A DNA stretch of 25,582 nucleotides from a virus (IMGVR_UViG_3300032245_000973:1-25582); one strand, 5' to 3'. Positions 1 through 8,540 are shown, numbered from the stretch's first letter. The notes: generated by a model from the letters alone, not told the origin. Program-made: numbers and translations.

Positions 1-294
1 AAGAATACTGTCACGACGTTGTGCTGTGTCAATAAAGTTTTCACGAGCATTTAAATCACCGCGGAAGGCAATACTCTGTCCTAGAAAAGCGATTGTGTCA
101 ATTAATGCTACAAACTCACTGGATTCAATAAAGTCGTTAAAATCTTCTGGGTAGTATAAACGAAGATAATCAACCATTGATTTACGTAGTGTTTCAAAGT
201 CATAGCTTTGAAAATCTGCGTTACGGAATGTTTGATATAGCTTGGTCCAGTCTTCAGCTACTAATAAACTAGTTTGTCGTGTTGTGGTTGCCAT
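1..294 (-). CDS. gp6: Baseplate wedge protein gp6, N-terminal part (cut by window edge)
   Basis: The reading frame starts at an ATG on the minus strand (294) and stays open to base 1, giving the first 98 residues. It begins MATTTRQTSLLVAEDW and runs into SSEFVALIDTIAFLGQS and ARENFIDTAQRRDSIL, which is the conserved N-terminal block of T4-like gp6. In T4, gp6 forms the inner ring of the baseplate wedge together with gp25 and gp53. Here it lies directly downstream of gp25 in the same direction, as in many T4 relatives. T4 gp6 is about 660 aa, so most of the gene is outside the window. A late-promoter-like element sits 21 bases upstream of the ATG. The identification rests on remembered family motifs, not a search. 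Confidence 0.88.
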   Translation of the reverse strand, partial: MATTTRQTSLLVAEDWTKLYQTFRNADFQSYDFETLRKSMVDYLRLYYPEDFNDFIESSEFVALIDTIAFLGQSIAFRGDLNARENFIDTAQRRDSIL

Positions 295-314
295 CTTTAT
301 TTCCTAATATTAAG

Positions 315-322
315 TATTTATC
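315..322 (-). promoter_or_regulatory. T4-type late promoter ahead of gp6
   Basis: The minus strand reads GATAAATA, a 7/8 match to the T4 late consensus TATAAATA and the same variant seen at four other starts in this window. It lies in the gap between the gp25 stop (346) and the gp6 start (294). The spacing would place a transcript start some 14 bases before the ATG. It would give gp6 extra late expression beyond read-through from the baseplate block. Confidence 0.6.
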
Positions 323-345
323 AGGATTAAAATGTGCGTAGTTAA

Positions 346-723
346 TTACTTGACTGTTAGGGTTCTGCTGTTGCTGTCAAACTGTAGATTCATTAAATTT
401 GTTTGATTGGTCTGTAGATAGCGTAATTCTAATAGGATTTGTAGTCCTTGATCATATTCTGTAACTACAATATTATCAAAACTAACACGTGGATCATAGT
501 TGGCTATAGCTTTAATATCTGCTTGAATCACTGATTTTAGATCTTCTGTAAAGGGCTCGTATAGTACGTTCCAAATAATAGTACCAAAGCTGGGATTCAT
601 CAGCTTTTCACCTTTGCGGATATAAAAGTGATTGAGTATGTCACGTTTTACCAGGTCAAAGTCAGTTAGACGAAACTTGGTGTTTTGCCCTATTGTTGAG
701 AATCCTTTATACATGGTAGCCAT
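346..723 (-). CDS. gp25: Baseplate wedge subunit gp25
   Basis: This 125-aa protein matches T4 gp25 (132 aa) in length and in the gpW/gp25-family pattern. It has an early RDILNHF segment, then KGEKLMNPSFGTIIWNVLYEP, then a helix, then VSFDNIVV and a terminal beta hairpin. gp25 is a small lysozyme-like-named but non-enzymatic wedge component that helps join wedges to the sheath start. It is the most conserved baseplate protein across contractile systems. The gene sits 8 bases downstream of gp5 on the minus strand, with AAGGA ahead of the ATG as ribosome site. A second ATG three codons in (MYKGF) is possible, but the first is better placed. Confidence 0.92.
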   Translation of the reverse strand: MATMYKGFSTIGQNTKFRLTDFDLVKRDILNHFYIRKGEKLMNPSFGTIIWNVLYEPFTEDLKSVIQADIKAIANYDPRVSFDNIVVTEYDQGLQILLELRYLQTNQTNLMNLQFDSNSRTLTVK

Positions 724-731
724 AATAATAC

Positions 732-2840
732 TTATCCTTGATTAATTGACTGAACTAGCGGAGCATAGGTAGCCACTGCCCATTTACCGCGGCTAAACAC
801 CTGATCACCTGTTGTACCATTTGCGTCAGCACCTCCAGCACCAGTACGCCACTGATGTGCGCCACCTGCGCCTAACAGTTGAGATACATATAAGGTACCA
901 GCCACTGTTTCTGGATCATCATCTTTACCAATGGTGCCTTGTTTAACCATTTGATTATAGTTTCTTGTCAGCGAATCGCACATGGCTCTTTCCTGTACCG
1001 GTCCATTATTCAACCAATCTTCAACGCTGTTAATACCATCTTTACCAGTCCATGAATTAGGATTGTAAATCTGTGAGTTTTGTTTTACACTTGACTTGAC
1101 GTATCCAACAGTTATCAATGCCTCTCGACCAAACATGTACTTGCCTACATAATTTTTAGTAGTAATACCAATTTGTTTGTAATTCATGCCGCTTTCACCG
1201 TTGCCAATTTGGGCAAACAAGGCCACCATTTGATCATGACTTAGATTGCCAATAGTACAGTCACATTGTACAGCCAGTTGTTGTCTTATCTGTTTAGCTG
1301 TGATAGCTGTGGCAAATTTACCAATTGGCCCTACTGTTTTGGTAGCATCATTGGTGCCTGCATAGACATCTTGGGGTTTTATTCCAGTGTCAGGTGCTGA
1401 TGCTACTGCGATAATAGCATGTTGACTGGCTCGAGGAAATGGTTCATGTGTAGGTGCTATAGTAACAATACTCAACAAGGCATTTGGTTGAACTTCCCAT
1501 AGCGCAGAAGGGCTGGCTCTGGTCGTGTCTGGTAAGCTATTAACTGGTATTGGATCTACTCCTTTAACTGTCACAGCTTTGCCGCTGTTTTGATAGATAC
1601 TAGTGCCTTCTAGTGCTAGTATGCCACCAGCTTTAACGGAAATCATTGCGCCTGCATCAACACTAAATCCAGATCCTACTTTAAATTCAGTTTGTGCTGT
1701 AGTTTCAACTGACAGTTGACTCTGTAGCATGTTAGTTTTTACACTGTTAACTTGAAACTTATTGGCAGCATTGAGATTTATACTACCACCAGCATTAATA
1801 TTAACATCTAGGTCAGAGTGTAGATTCAGTGTGCCTTGTGTACGAACATTAAACCCACTGTCTGTAAAAATATTAACCGTACCTTCTGTGGTTAATTCAA
1901 TCCAGCTGGATCCGTCAGCATGATTGATATACAAGGCATTGTCTGAGTCATTCATCATGATCTGATGACCACCAGCTGTACGCAGTCTAACCAGTTGGTC
2001 CTGCCCAGTAAGATCACCGTCATCCATAACCAAACTATGTCCACCTTTACGTGTTTTATAAGCATAGTCTGCTTCAGTTAATGTGCCAGCAGCTACCTTA
2101 GCTAGGAAGTTTGGATCATCAGCAGGATCGTTGTAGGGTCTGCCTGGAGTGCTGATACCAAATACTGTACTTGGGCTTTCACGTTGACTTGAGCTGCTGA
2201 TTAGTCCACGAGTAAAATCTCGATCTAATCCTTGTTGTTTTAGTATTTTGTATTGTGGTTCGTGTACAGGTTTAGAATTAGTATAGAACGCAGGATTCTG
2301 TGCTATAGTAGGATCGTTGTCATTGAATTCTGTAACAGGGGCAACACTGTGATTAGTTAATGTTGATTTAACATCTGCACTAGCACCAGCGAGAGCAAGA
2401 TTACCTGCGGCAGCTATTGCTGGAATCATATAACGGCTCAGTGCTGAATTCACACAGGCAATCCAATAACCACGTGTTGGATCACCGGCGATAAAGATCA
2501 CAATAACTTCGATACCAATATCTGGTGGTACCATCCACATGCCGTAGGTATGTGGAGTATTGGTAAATTTATTGTCTGTATTAGGCATCGATCCTGCTGT
2601 TGACGCAATATATGTAGTACCCATAAATGGGCTAGCATAACTAACAGTGCGCCAGTTCTTAGGATCATTTTGGTTACCACCTAGATCTGGAATCCATACC
2701 TGTAGTCGACCACAGCGTGTAGGATCTAAATTGTTTTTAACAATACCAATGTACGGATGTGGGTCAACACGAGTAGCTGGTGCATCTTCTCTACGTAGAC
2801 TCTTCTGTACTTTGTTACCTATTCTATGATCGATTGCCAT
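732..2840 (-). CDS. gp5: Baseplate hub/spike protein gp5 with C-terminal peptidoglycan hydrolase-like domain
   Basis: The protein is 702 aa. Residues about 28-135 look like the gp5/VgrG OB-fold (HPYIGIVKNN, then GDPTRGYWIACV). Residues about 265-430 are short repeating beta strands rich in G, N, I and V, as expected for the triple-stranded beta-prism spike. Residues about 505-702 form a separate domain with GNGESGMNYK (E549 a candidate catalytic acid), GKYMFGREAL and LLGAGGAHQW, and resemble phage muramidase/transglycosylase-type domains. In T4 gp5 (575 aa) the lysozyme lies between the OB-fold and the spike; here the enzyme-like domain comes after the spike. The role would be membrane puncture and local cell-wall digestion. 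GGAAG precedes the ATG. OB-fold and spike are well supported; the hydrolase assignment is weaker. Confidence 0.85.
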   Translation of the reverse strand: MAIDHRIGNKVQKSLRREDAPATRVDPHPYIGIVKNNLDPTRCGRLQVWIPDLGGNQNDPKNWRTVSYASPFMGTTYIASTAGSMPNTDNKFTNTPHTYGMWMVPPDIGIEVIVIFIAGDPTRGYWIACVNSALSRYMIPAIAAAGNLALAGASADVKSTLTNHSVAPVTEFNDNDPTIAQNPAFYTNSKPVHEPQYKILKQQGLDRDFTRGLISSSSQRESPSTVFGISTPGRPYNDPADDPNFLAKVAAGTLTEADYAYKTRKGGHSLVMDDGDLTGQDQLVRLRTAGGHQIMMNDSDNALYINHADGSSWIELTTEGTVNIFTDSGFNVRTQGTLNLHSDLDVNINAGGSINLNAANKFQVNSVKTNMLQSQLSVETTAQTEFKVGSGFSVDAGAMISVKAGGILALEGTSIYQNSGKAVTVKGVDPIPVNSLPDTTRASPSALWEVQPNALLSIVTIAPTHEPFPRASQHAIIAVASAPDTGIKPQDVYAGTNDATKTVGPIGKFATAITAKQIRQQLAVQCDCTIGNLSHDQMVALFAQIGNGESGMNYKQIGITTKNYVGKYMFGREALITVGYVKSSVKQNSQIYNPNSWTGKDGINSVEDWLNNGPVQERAMCDSLTRNYNQMVKQGTIGKDDDPETVAGTLYVSQLLGAGGAHQWRTGAGGADANGTTGDQVFSRGKWAVATYAPLVQSINQG

Positions 2841-2849
2841 TTATACTTC

Positions 2850-5800
2850 CTATTCAGTTAATGTACCGTTAGCCATTGCCTGTCGACGTGCCGCATATCC
2901 TTCATATACTGCTACCTGTTCTTGATATGAATCAGCTGTAGCTGGATATCCGTTTGCTCTTTCTTCAGCCGCTTTGGCCGCAAACCATTGTGCTTTGTAT
3001 CTATAATTTTCTGCTAGTGCAGCATCTGTAGCATCATTACCTAAACTTGGTGGCAGATGTTTAGTGTCTATTACCTGTGTTGGTGCTGTATTATTTACTT
3101 CAGCCAGTTTAGCCTGGTCAACATTAGTCACCGGTGGTGCAGCGTCCTGTACTGGAGCATTACCTGGAGCACGTTGATCACCTGTGGTGCCTGGATCAAC
3201 TTTTGGTGGAGTAGCCGCTGGTACTAGTCCTGCTGTGCCGGGTATTGCTGGACTGTCAACGTTACGTTGATTAACTGGTCCTGCTGTTTTACCGCCATTG
3301 TCTAGACTGATTTGACGAGGTAATCGTACAGTCTCTAATGTTTGAACAAACTGCCCACCACTAAATGAACTATCAACAGATAGTACTCTATACATACCTG
3401 AGAATAGACTCTGTAGATAGTTATTATCATATTTCATCAGTCCTGTTGATTCGTCTATATCACTAGGTGTTTTATAGTTAACCTGTATATAGACTTCTCT
3501 ATTGTCCATGCGTAGACTGCCATTGGCTATTAGTCTAGTATCTCCTTTGGTATTGTCAATTGGTCCTAGAGTTGAACCAAAAATATCTGGTGGATAAAAT
3601 ACATCATCTTGTTTGATGTACATTGGGTCGCCAATGATTTTCAGTGCGGCCTGTAGCATGTCTGCACCAGCTGTGGTATAAAGACTCTGTTCCGTATCCA
3701 CTGCAGCTGAAGTAGCCGGAGTATCACCGCCCATACTAGCACGTGCTCTAGCATTATAAGTCTCTGCCTTTTCTTTCATTGGCTGTATGGCATTTGGTGC
3801 ATTAGCAATACCATCGTAAGTTTCTGGGTTTTTGATTTTATTTTCTTCATCTATAGGCATACCAGTGGTAGCACTGATATATCCTCTATAGGCCGTAACT
3901 GCGGTATAGTAAAGAGCATTAAACTCAATATTAAAATCTAATACATCATTATTTTGACCGGTATAGATATAGTTGTAGACTTTTAATGGGTCATTCCAAG
4001 TGCCCTGCGGTGCTACGCTAGTTTTAGTATTCCAAACTTCGTATGGAACAACATTATAGGTTATTTCACGGCCCCACTGTTTTCTAATCTTATCAAATTT
4101 CAATAGTTTAATAGTAGGAATAATTTTATACCATTTAAGTGGTTTATCTTTAAACTGTTCTCGTTTATCTACATAGGCCTGCGGATTGGATCCAATTTCT
4201 TCTGGTACAATCATCTGTCCGGTAATGTAGGTGCTATTACGTATGACAAAATTAATAATCTGTTCGATACTGGTGCCAGTATTAATAGGAAAAATTTTAG
4301 TTTTATAGTCTAACGATAATATTTCAATACCTGTATTACCTTTACGATGTGTAGCAGTATTGGCTACATCCACCATTGGAGTATCTTTTGGTCCTAGTTT
4401 ACCTGTTAGATTAAAATCGCTTTTACCTATTAGAGGATCAAAGTTAAAATAATATCTATCAGCCACATCTTGTTTATTAGCATCTCTAGAGAAATCCTGC
4501 CAAGCATTAAGAGCACTGCCATAGCTTTTTACTCTATAGACAGGATCACCAGTGGCAAGAAACTGTGCGGCGTTTTGACTAGCATCAGATAATTGTGCGG
4601 AATTTACATAGGTAATCTGTCCATCAGGACCAATAACACCACCACTTAGCCCATTATATGTTGAGTTGTTAACACGCAGTGTCTGTGACTGTTGTAGTTC
4701 ACGTTGTTGATTGGCCTGTGCCTTGGTAGCGGCAATTTCAGCTTCGTTACTTCTAAAAAATGTATCTACAGTACCAGCAACAACTTCAAGGTGTGCCGGT
4801 GTGCTTACACTAGCTACATCAAATGCTGAATGATTGTAAGGAGCAGCCTGTAGACTATATTCAGCGCCTTTGTTACTGACTTTAATATCAAATTTTAATA
4901 GACGAATAGGTATGCGTTTGGTTTGATTAGGGACGATGCCAATGATTTCGCCTGTGTCGTCTATACCAAAGAAATCAATCTGTAGTAGATAGGGCTGTTC
5001 AAGATAATTTTCATTGTCAGGATTAATTTCATTAGTCAGTTTTAAAATTCTATTGAACAAGGTAACGCCGTAGGGTTCGATAATGTTAAATGATATATCG
5101 ATAGCGTTAGTAGCACGACTGTGTTCATTTAATCCAATGATAGTTCTCATATTGAGATTTTCAAAATAAAAGTCTACATCAAAATATTTTGCTCGAGCAA
5201 AATTGCCTGTAGTGGTAGACTTTCCGTTGTCAATTGATTCTACTCCATCGTATCGACCGGCACTGGCAATAATCACACGATTGGGAATGTATTTTTGATT
5301 TTCAACAATTTTGTTATAGTCATCTGTTGTCAACATGTGTAGACTTAGACCATAGGTATAGCTGGCATATCCATGTAAAGGATTGTCTATTGGACCTTTG
5401 ATTTCTGCATCTGGGTTTGGACTTGGGCCACCACCTAATTTACCAGTGGCGGCAATTTGCTCAGGAGTCATTTTGCTAAAATCATAGTTTTTAGCATTTG
5501 GTCCAAAGGGTGAAGGATCTGCTAAGGCCGTTTCTTTGGCTGTTGACGTCCCGCCTGTTTCGCTAGGTTTTTGTTCGTTGGTAGCACCTTGTAGTTTTGC
5601 TTTTTCAGCATCGTTTAGTTGGTTAGCAGGATCTGTTGCTTTGGATTGGGCAACGTTAGGATCTGTGCTGGCAAATTTGTTAGCCACTGTATCTTGTGTT
5701 GGTGGTGGTTGGAGTTTGGCTTCAGCGGCTGCAGCGGCCGCTTCTTGTTCTTTATAATACTGTTCTTGGGCGGCAGTGGGCGGTGTATCACTAAATGATG

Positions 5801-5897
5801 ATAAACTAGTATCAAGGTTATAATATCTATATCTTCCGCTGACTGGATCTATACCAAGATAAACGATGCCTGTAGTTTGTACGCCAAATAAAGCCAT
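2850..5897 (-). CDS. Large baseplate/virion structural protein, possible hub component
   Basis: A 1015-aa protein lies between gp53 and gp5 in the baseplate block. It has a Q/A/T/P-rich N-terminal stretch (about 40-150) and a folded core from about 170 to 870. The C-terminal tail (about 880-1015) is again low complexity, A/P/Q/D rich. The core ends with a segment reading MYRVLSVDSSFSGGQFVQTL. That resembles the closing strand pattern of gp27/late-control-D type hub proteins, which form the ring gp5 sits on. No separate gp27 gene is visible here, so this protein is a reasonable candidate for that role. This is inference from position and one motif. It overlaps nothing: the start is 3 bases after the gp53 stop and the stop is 9 bases before gp5. 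Confidence 0.85.
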   Translation of the reverse strand: MALFGVQTTGIVYLGIDPVSGRYRYYNLDTSLSSFSDTPPTAAQEQYYKEQEAAAAAAEAKLQPPPTQDTVANKFASTDPNVAQSKATDPANQLNDAEKAKLQGATNEQKPSETGGTSTAKETALADPSPFGPNAKNYDFSKMTPEQIAATGKLGGGPSPNPDAEIKGPIDNPLHGYASYTYGLSLHMLTTDDYNKIVENQKYIPNRVIIASAGRYDGVESIDNGKSTTTGNFARAKYFDVDFYFENLNMRTIIGLNEHSRATNAIDISFNIIEPYGVTLFNRILKLTNEINPDNENYLEQPYLLQIDFFGIDDTGEIIGIVPNQTKRIPIRLLKFDIKVSNKGAEYSLQAAPYNHSAFDVASVSTPAHLEVVAGTVDTFFRSNEAEIAATKAQANQQRELQQSQTLRVNNSTYNGLSGGVIGPDGQITYVNSAQLSDASQNAAQFLATGDPVYRVKSYGSALNAWQDFSRDANKQDVADRYYFNFDPLIGKSDFNLTGKLGPKDTPMVDVANTATHRKGNTGIEILSLDYKTKIFPINTGTSIEQIINFVIRNSTYITGQMIVPEEIGSNPQAYVDKREQFKDKPLKWYKIIPTIKLLKFDKIRKQWGREITYNVVPYEVWNTKTSVAPQGTWNDPLKVYNYIYTGQNNDVLDFNIEFNALYYTAVTAYRGYISATTGMPIDEENKIKNPETYDGIANAPNAIQPMKEKAETYNARARASMGGDTPATSAAVDTEQSLYTTAGADMLQAALKIIGDPMYIKQDDVFYPPDIFGSTLGPIDNTKGDTRLIANGSLRMDNREVYIQVNYKTPSDIDESTGLMKYDNNYLQSLFSGMYRVLSVDSSFSGGQFVQTLETVRLPRQISLDNGGKTAGPVNQRNVDSPAIPGTAGLVPAATPPKVDPGTTGDQRAPGNAPVQDAAPPVTNVDQAKLAEVNNTAPTQVIDTKHLPPSLGNDATDAALAENYRYKAQWFAAKAAEERANGYPATADSYQEQVAVYEGYAARRQAMANGTLTE

Positions 5898-5900
5898 TCG

Positions 5901-6206
5901 TTATAATCCCAGCGCAGCAGTTATAGTTTCTTTTTTAGGAATATAGATAGTAGCACCAGGTAAGAAATCAAAAACTGGATCTTGAATAGTATTTGGATTA
6001 CGTATAGCAAACACCCACCATAGACTGCTATCACCATATAAGTCATAGGCCAATAGGTCCGGTCTGTACTTATAGATAGCATCAATTTGATAGACTATGT
6101 CGCCAGCATTAGCTGGAATGTTGGGAATATTAGCAACATCCAAAAAGAAACCATAGACTTCTGTATTATAGTAAGGACTGGTTTTGTTATAGCTAACTGT
6201 AGACAT
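5901..6206 (-). CDS. gp53: Baseplate wedge protein gp53
   Basis: The 101-aa product carries the gp53 pattern: YKYRPDLLAYDLYGDSSLWW, then FAIRNPN, a DP turn, and DFLPGATIYIPKK. The latter part is a LysM-like fold found in gp53 of T4 relatives. gp53 joins wedges around the hub and completes the baseplate. T4 gp53 is 196 aa, so this version is about half as long and holds little beyond the LysM-like core. Its ATG overlaps the stop of the upstream 442-aa gene by one base (TAATG), so the two are probably translationally coupled. The stop is 3 bases before the next ATG. Confidence 0.88.
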   Translation of the reverse strand: MSTVSYNKTSPYYNTEVYGFFLDVANIPNIPANAGDIVYQIDAIYKYRPDLLAYDLYGDSSLWWVFAIRNPNTIQDPVFDFLPGATIYIPKKETITAALGL

Positions 6207-7534
6207 TATAGGAATCCTCCAAAACCTGCTTTCTTATCTTGTAATAGTTGGCCAGCGGCAAATTTATTCAAATCAAATCTATTGTGTAGATTTGTGCGAC
6301 TGTAGACAGGTTTGAGTGTAATGGTAATTTGACTGTTAGTAGGCACACGAGTATTTGTGTTAATAGTTTGGAACTGTGTTTTGGTTGTGGCTGCCTTGGC
6401 AACAATAGCCTTGGTATCTGGAGTAGTAGCCTGTGTACTAGATTTTAACATATCAGGATAGTCCTGTCCAGCTACCATTCCTTGTACACTGCCAATATTC
6501 ATATTATCTGGCTGTACAGGTACATCTTGTAGGTATGCTGATGTAATAGGCACTGAAATATAGTCGACATCGTTACTTAAAGTATGTGTAAATCCACTGA
6601 TCACACAAGGTACGTGTGGGAAATAGTGATCACCGTAGCCATCTAAGAACACAATCGGTGGTGGATTGCCTACGTTAGTACCACTACCAAAGAACATTTT
6701 AGTAGCTGATCTAAAGAAGTAGATACAGGCCATTAGATATTGTCCTTCTTCCACACTCTGTACAGTAAAGTCTCCGGCAATTTGAATATCCTGCACTTCA
6801 CTGTTGTTGTAAAATTGTTGTGGATAATTGCTGTGTGTTGGATTAGCTGAACTGTAATTAGCTGAATGTGTAACTGTAATCTGTGGAGTATATGGAAAAA
6901 TAACTCCGTTAGTAGGAATAAGCGGACTTAGGATAGCATTTTTACCGCTAGGATCTTTATACAGTATCGTAGCTTTATCTGCTAGACTAATACGTATACG
7001 CCAATCATTTTCACTGCTGCCAGCTGATCCGCTACTGCCTGTAGATCCTTGAAATACCACACTAGGAGATTCTTTTGGTGCATATCCGCCGCCACCCACA
7101 GGCAAATCTGCGGCCTGTAGTCTAGCATTACTGGGATCATCTAATCCGTTAACACTAGGATCAACACCACCAGCCGGTCCAGCACTGGTAGGATCGTAGC
7201 CACCAGCTGTGTAATAATCTGAATTTACATCGTTTGGGTCATATCCACCAGGTGGAGTAGCATTATAGTCTGGAGCGCCACCATAGTTTTGGCTAACTGC
7301 AACATCACCACCAATGCTGTTGGCTTGTTGTCCGTAGCTGGGATTATCAGGATCATACCCACCACCTACACTGCCAATGGCATTAGGATCATACCCACCT
7401 ATTATTGCATAACTAGGTGAAGTAGTATAAGGCTCGTTGACTGCGGCATCGCCGGGAGTTTGGTTGCCCAAAACTGATACGGGTGCGAAGTCGGGTGCTA
7501 CTGCTACATATCCATCTGCGGTGTAATCTGCCAT
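6206..7534 (-). CDS. Tail/baseplate structural protein with GGYDP repeats (possible gp48-like tube cap)
   Basis: The 442-aa protein has two halves. The first 150 residues are rich in G, Y, D, P, N and A with repeated GGYDP units, and look disordered. A G/S linker (about 162-174) leads to a folded domain (about 176-350) with NDWRIRISLADKATILY, FPYTPQITVTHSANYSS and EGQYLMACIYFFRSATKMFFG. It is the first gene of the leftward baseplate block, directly after a strong late promoter, and precedes gp53. In some T4-like phages the tail-tube-cap gene gp48 lies in such a block. I cannot confirm that by motif, so the symbol is left blank. A T/V-rich C-terminus (about 365-442) follows. Confidence 0.85.
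   Translation of the reverse strand: MADYTADGYVAVAPDFAPVSVLGNQTPGDAAVNEPYTTSPSYAIIGGYDPNAIGSVGGGYDPDNPSYGQQANSIGGDVAVSQNYGGAPDYNATPPGGYDPNDVNSDYYTAGGYDPTSAGPAGGVDPSVNGLDDPSNARLQAADLPVGGGGYAPKESPSVVFQGSTGSSGSAGSSENDWRIRISLADKATILYKDPSGKNAILSPLIPTNGVIFPYTPQITVTHSANYSSANPTHSNYPQQFYNNSEVQDIQIAGDFTVQSVEEGQYLMACIYFFRSATKMFFGSGTNVGNPPPIVFLDGYGDHYFPHVPCVISGFTHTLSNDVDYISVPITSAYLQDVPVQPDNMNIGSVQGMVAGQDYPDMLKSSTQATTPDTKAIVAKAATTKTQFQTINTNTRVPTNSQITITLKPVYSRTNLHNRFDLNKFAAGQLLQDKKAGFGGFL
7076..7399 (-). repeat. Imperfect GGYDP repeat tract in the 442-aa protein
   Basis: Four exact GGYDP pentapeptides occur at residues 46-50, 58-62, 96-100 and 111-115. Two decayed copies follow, GGVDP at 122-126 and GGYAP at about 149-153. 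The unit spacing varies (12, 38, 15, 11 residues), and codons differ between copies. This points to old duplication with selection on the peptide and not to a recent tandem expansion. Confidence 0.75.
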
Positions 7535-7549
7535 TTTGTCAAATACCTC

Positions 7550-7579
7550 TTGCTATTGTGTATTTATAGACTATATAAT
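7550..7579 (+). promoter_or_regulatory. Sigma70-like promoter for gp55
   Basis: A TTGCTA -35 (7550-7555, 4/6) and a perfect TATAAT -10 (7574-7579) are separated by 18 bases, with a predicted start near 7586. AAAGGA follows as ribosome site and the gp55 ATG is at 7607. The hexamers bracket the leftward late promoter, so the two cannot be occupied at once. Confidence 0.5.
7561..7568 (-). promoter_or_regulatory. T4-type late promoter for the baseplate block
   Basis: The minus strand reads TATAAATA, a perfect T4 late promoter core, 27 bases upstream of the first ATG of the leftward baseplate block (7534). A transcript start near 7555 is expected. It would be recognised by RNA polymerase carrying gp55, whose gene starts 39 bases away in the other direction. 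Confidence 0.82.
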
Positions 7580-7606
7580 AGTAGTAGTTAAAAGGAACCC
7601 CTACAC

Positions 7607-8488
7607 ATGAGAAAGGTCAATTATCTTAATAATAAAGATATTTTAAAAGAAATACACAAGAGTAAACTAACATATTGTAGTTTTTTAGATGATACAGTTA
7701 AAAATTATGATGTAATTGTTACCAGTGTAGACAAAATCACCAAAAAAGCCATACAAGAAGCACGCAAAGCTCGCGCAGAACGACTAGCAAAAGAAGCACA
7801 AGAAGTAGACTTACTAAACGGCATTAAGAAAAAGCTAGATGAATACTTAACTGCTACCAAAGATGTTCCACAAACAGAAGTAGTTTTCCGTGTTATGACC
7901 TGGGAACATATACCAATCGACGAAGCTAAACAGAAAAAAGCTGATGCTAAGGCACAGGAAGAGTACGATGCTGACGAAGATAATTTTGAAACCGAGTATG
8001 ATGAACCTGTAGTGGTCAAAGGTGCTACTAAGTATACCAAAGTTAACTTTCCTCCGTTTAAACACTATCGTGTAGATGAGGCAGGTACTCCTATTCTAGT
8101 AGGTATCAGTCATTGGAAAGGTGGCGTTGAAAAAGGTAAATTTTCAAAAGATCATGGTACTATGACTCCTAAACTAGCACACATGTTTATCAAATTATGC
8201 GAACGTTATGCTACTCGCAGTAACTGGCGTGGTTATACCTATAACGACGAAATGCGTAGTCAAGCACTATTACAACTTAGTCAAATTGGCCTACAGTTTG
8301 ATGAAAGTAAAAGTCAAAACCCGTTCGCCTACTATACAGCGGCAATCACCAACAGTTTCACCCGTGTACTTAATATAGAAAAACGTAACCAAAATATCCG
8401 TGATGATATTTTAGAAATGAACAACTACAATCCTAGTTATACACGTCAAGGTGAATGGGGTGCCGGTGGCGGACATTACGAAGAGTAA
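7607..8488 (+). CDS. gp55: Late-transcription sigma factor gp55
   Basis: The 293-aa protein starts with VNYLNNKDILKEI, matching the T4 gp55 N-terminal segment. The sigma-region-2-like core follows at about 188-262: LAHMFIKLCERYATRSNWRG, then YTYNDEMRSQALLQL, then FDESKSQNPFAYYTAAITNS. gp55 replaces sigma70 on host polymerase to direct transcription from TATAAATA promoters, several of which are present here. T4 gp55 is 185 aa; this one carries about 150 extra residues (about 32-185), first a charged K/A/E-rich helix and then a small domain with GISHWKGG and GKFSKDHG. The C-terminus ends GGGHYEE and shows no obvious hydrophobic clamp-binding motif like the one that docks T4 gp55 on gp45. It heads a rightward gene run with gp47 next. 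Confidence 0.87.
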   Translation: MRKVNYLNNKDILKEIHKSKLTYCSFLDDTVKNYDVIVTSVDKITKKAIQEARKARAERLAKEAQEVDLLNGIKKKLDEYLTATKDVPQTEVVFRVMTWEHIPIDEAKQKKADAKAQEEYDADEDNFETEYDEPVVVKGATKYTKVNFPPFKHYRVDEAGTPILVGISHWKGGVEKGKFSKDHGTMTPKLAHMFIKLCERYATRSNWRGYTYNDEMRSQALLQLSQIGLQFDESKSQNPFAYYTAAITNSFTRVLNIEKRNQNIRDDILEMNNYNPSYTRQGEWGAGGGHYEE

Positions 8489-8504
8489 ACGGCAAAATCA
8501 TCAT

Positions 8505-8533
8505 TAGACTTTAGTATTTTTATCAACTATAAT
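8505..8533 (+). promoter_or_regulatory. Possible sigma70-like promoter for gp47
   Basis: TAGACT (4/6 to the -35) and a perfect TATAAT are separated by 17 bases in the 52-base gap before gp47. The -10 ends only 7 bases before the ATG at 8541. Transcription would therefore start at or next to the start codon, giving a leaderless message. No Shine-Dalgarno sequence is visible before the ATG, which fits. Confidence 0.4.
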
Positions 8534-8540
8534 ATAACTC

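Noticed and set aside
2838-2845. TATAAATG on the minus strand as a late promoter
   Set aside because: The match includes the gp5 start codon itself, so transcription would begin inside the coding region.
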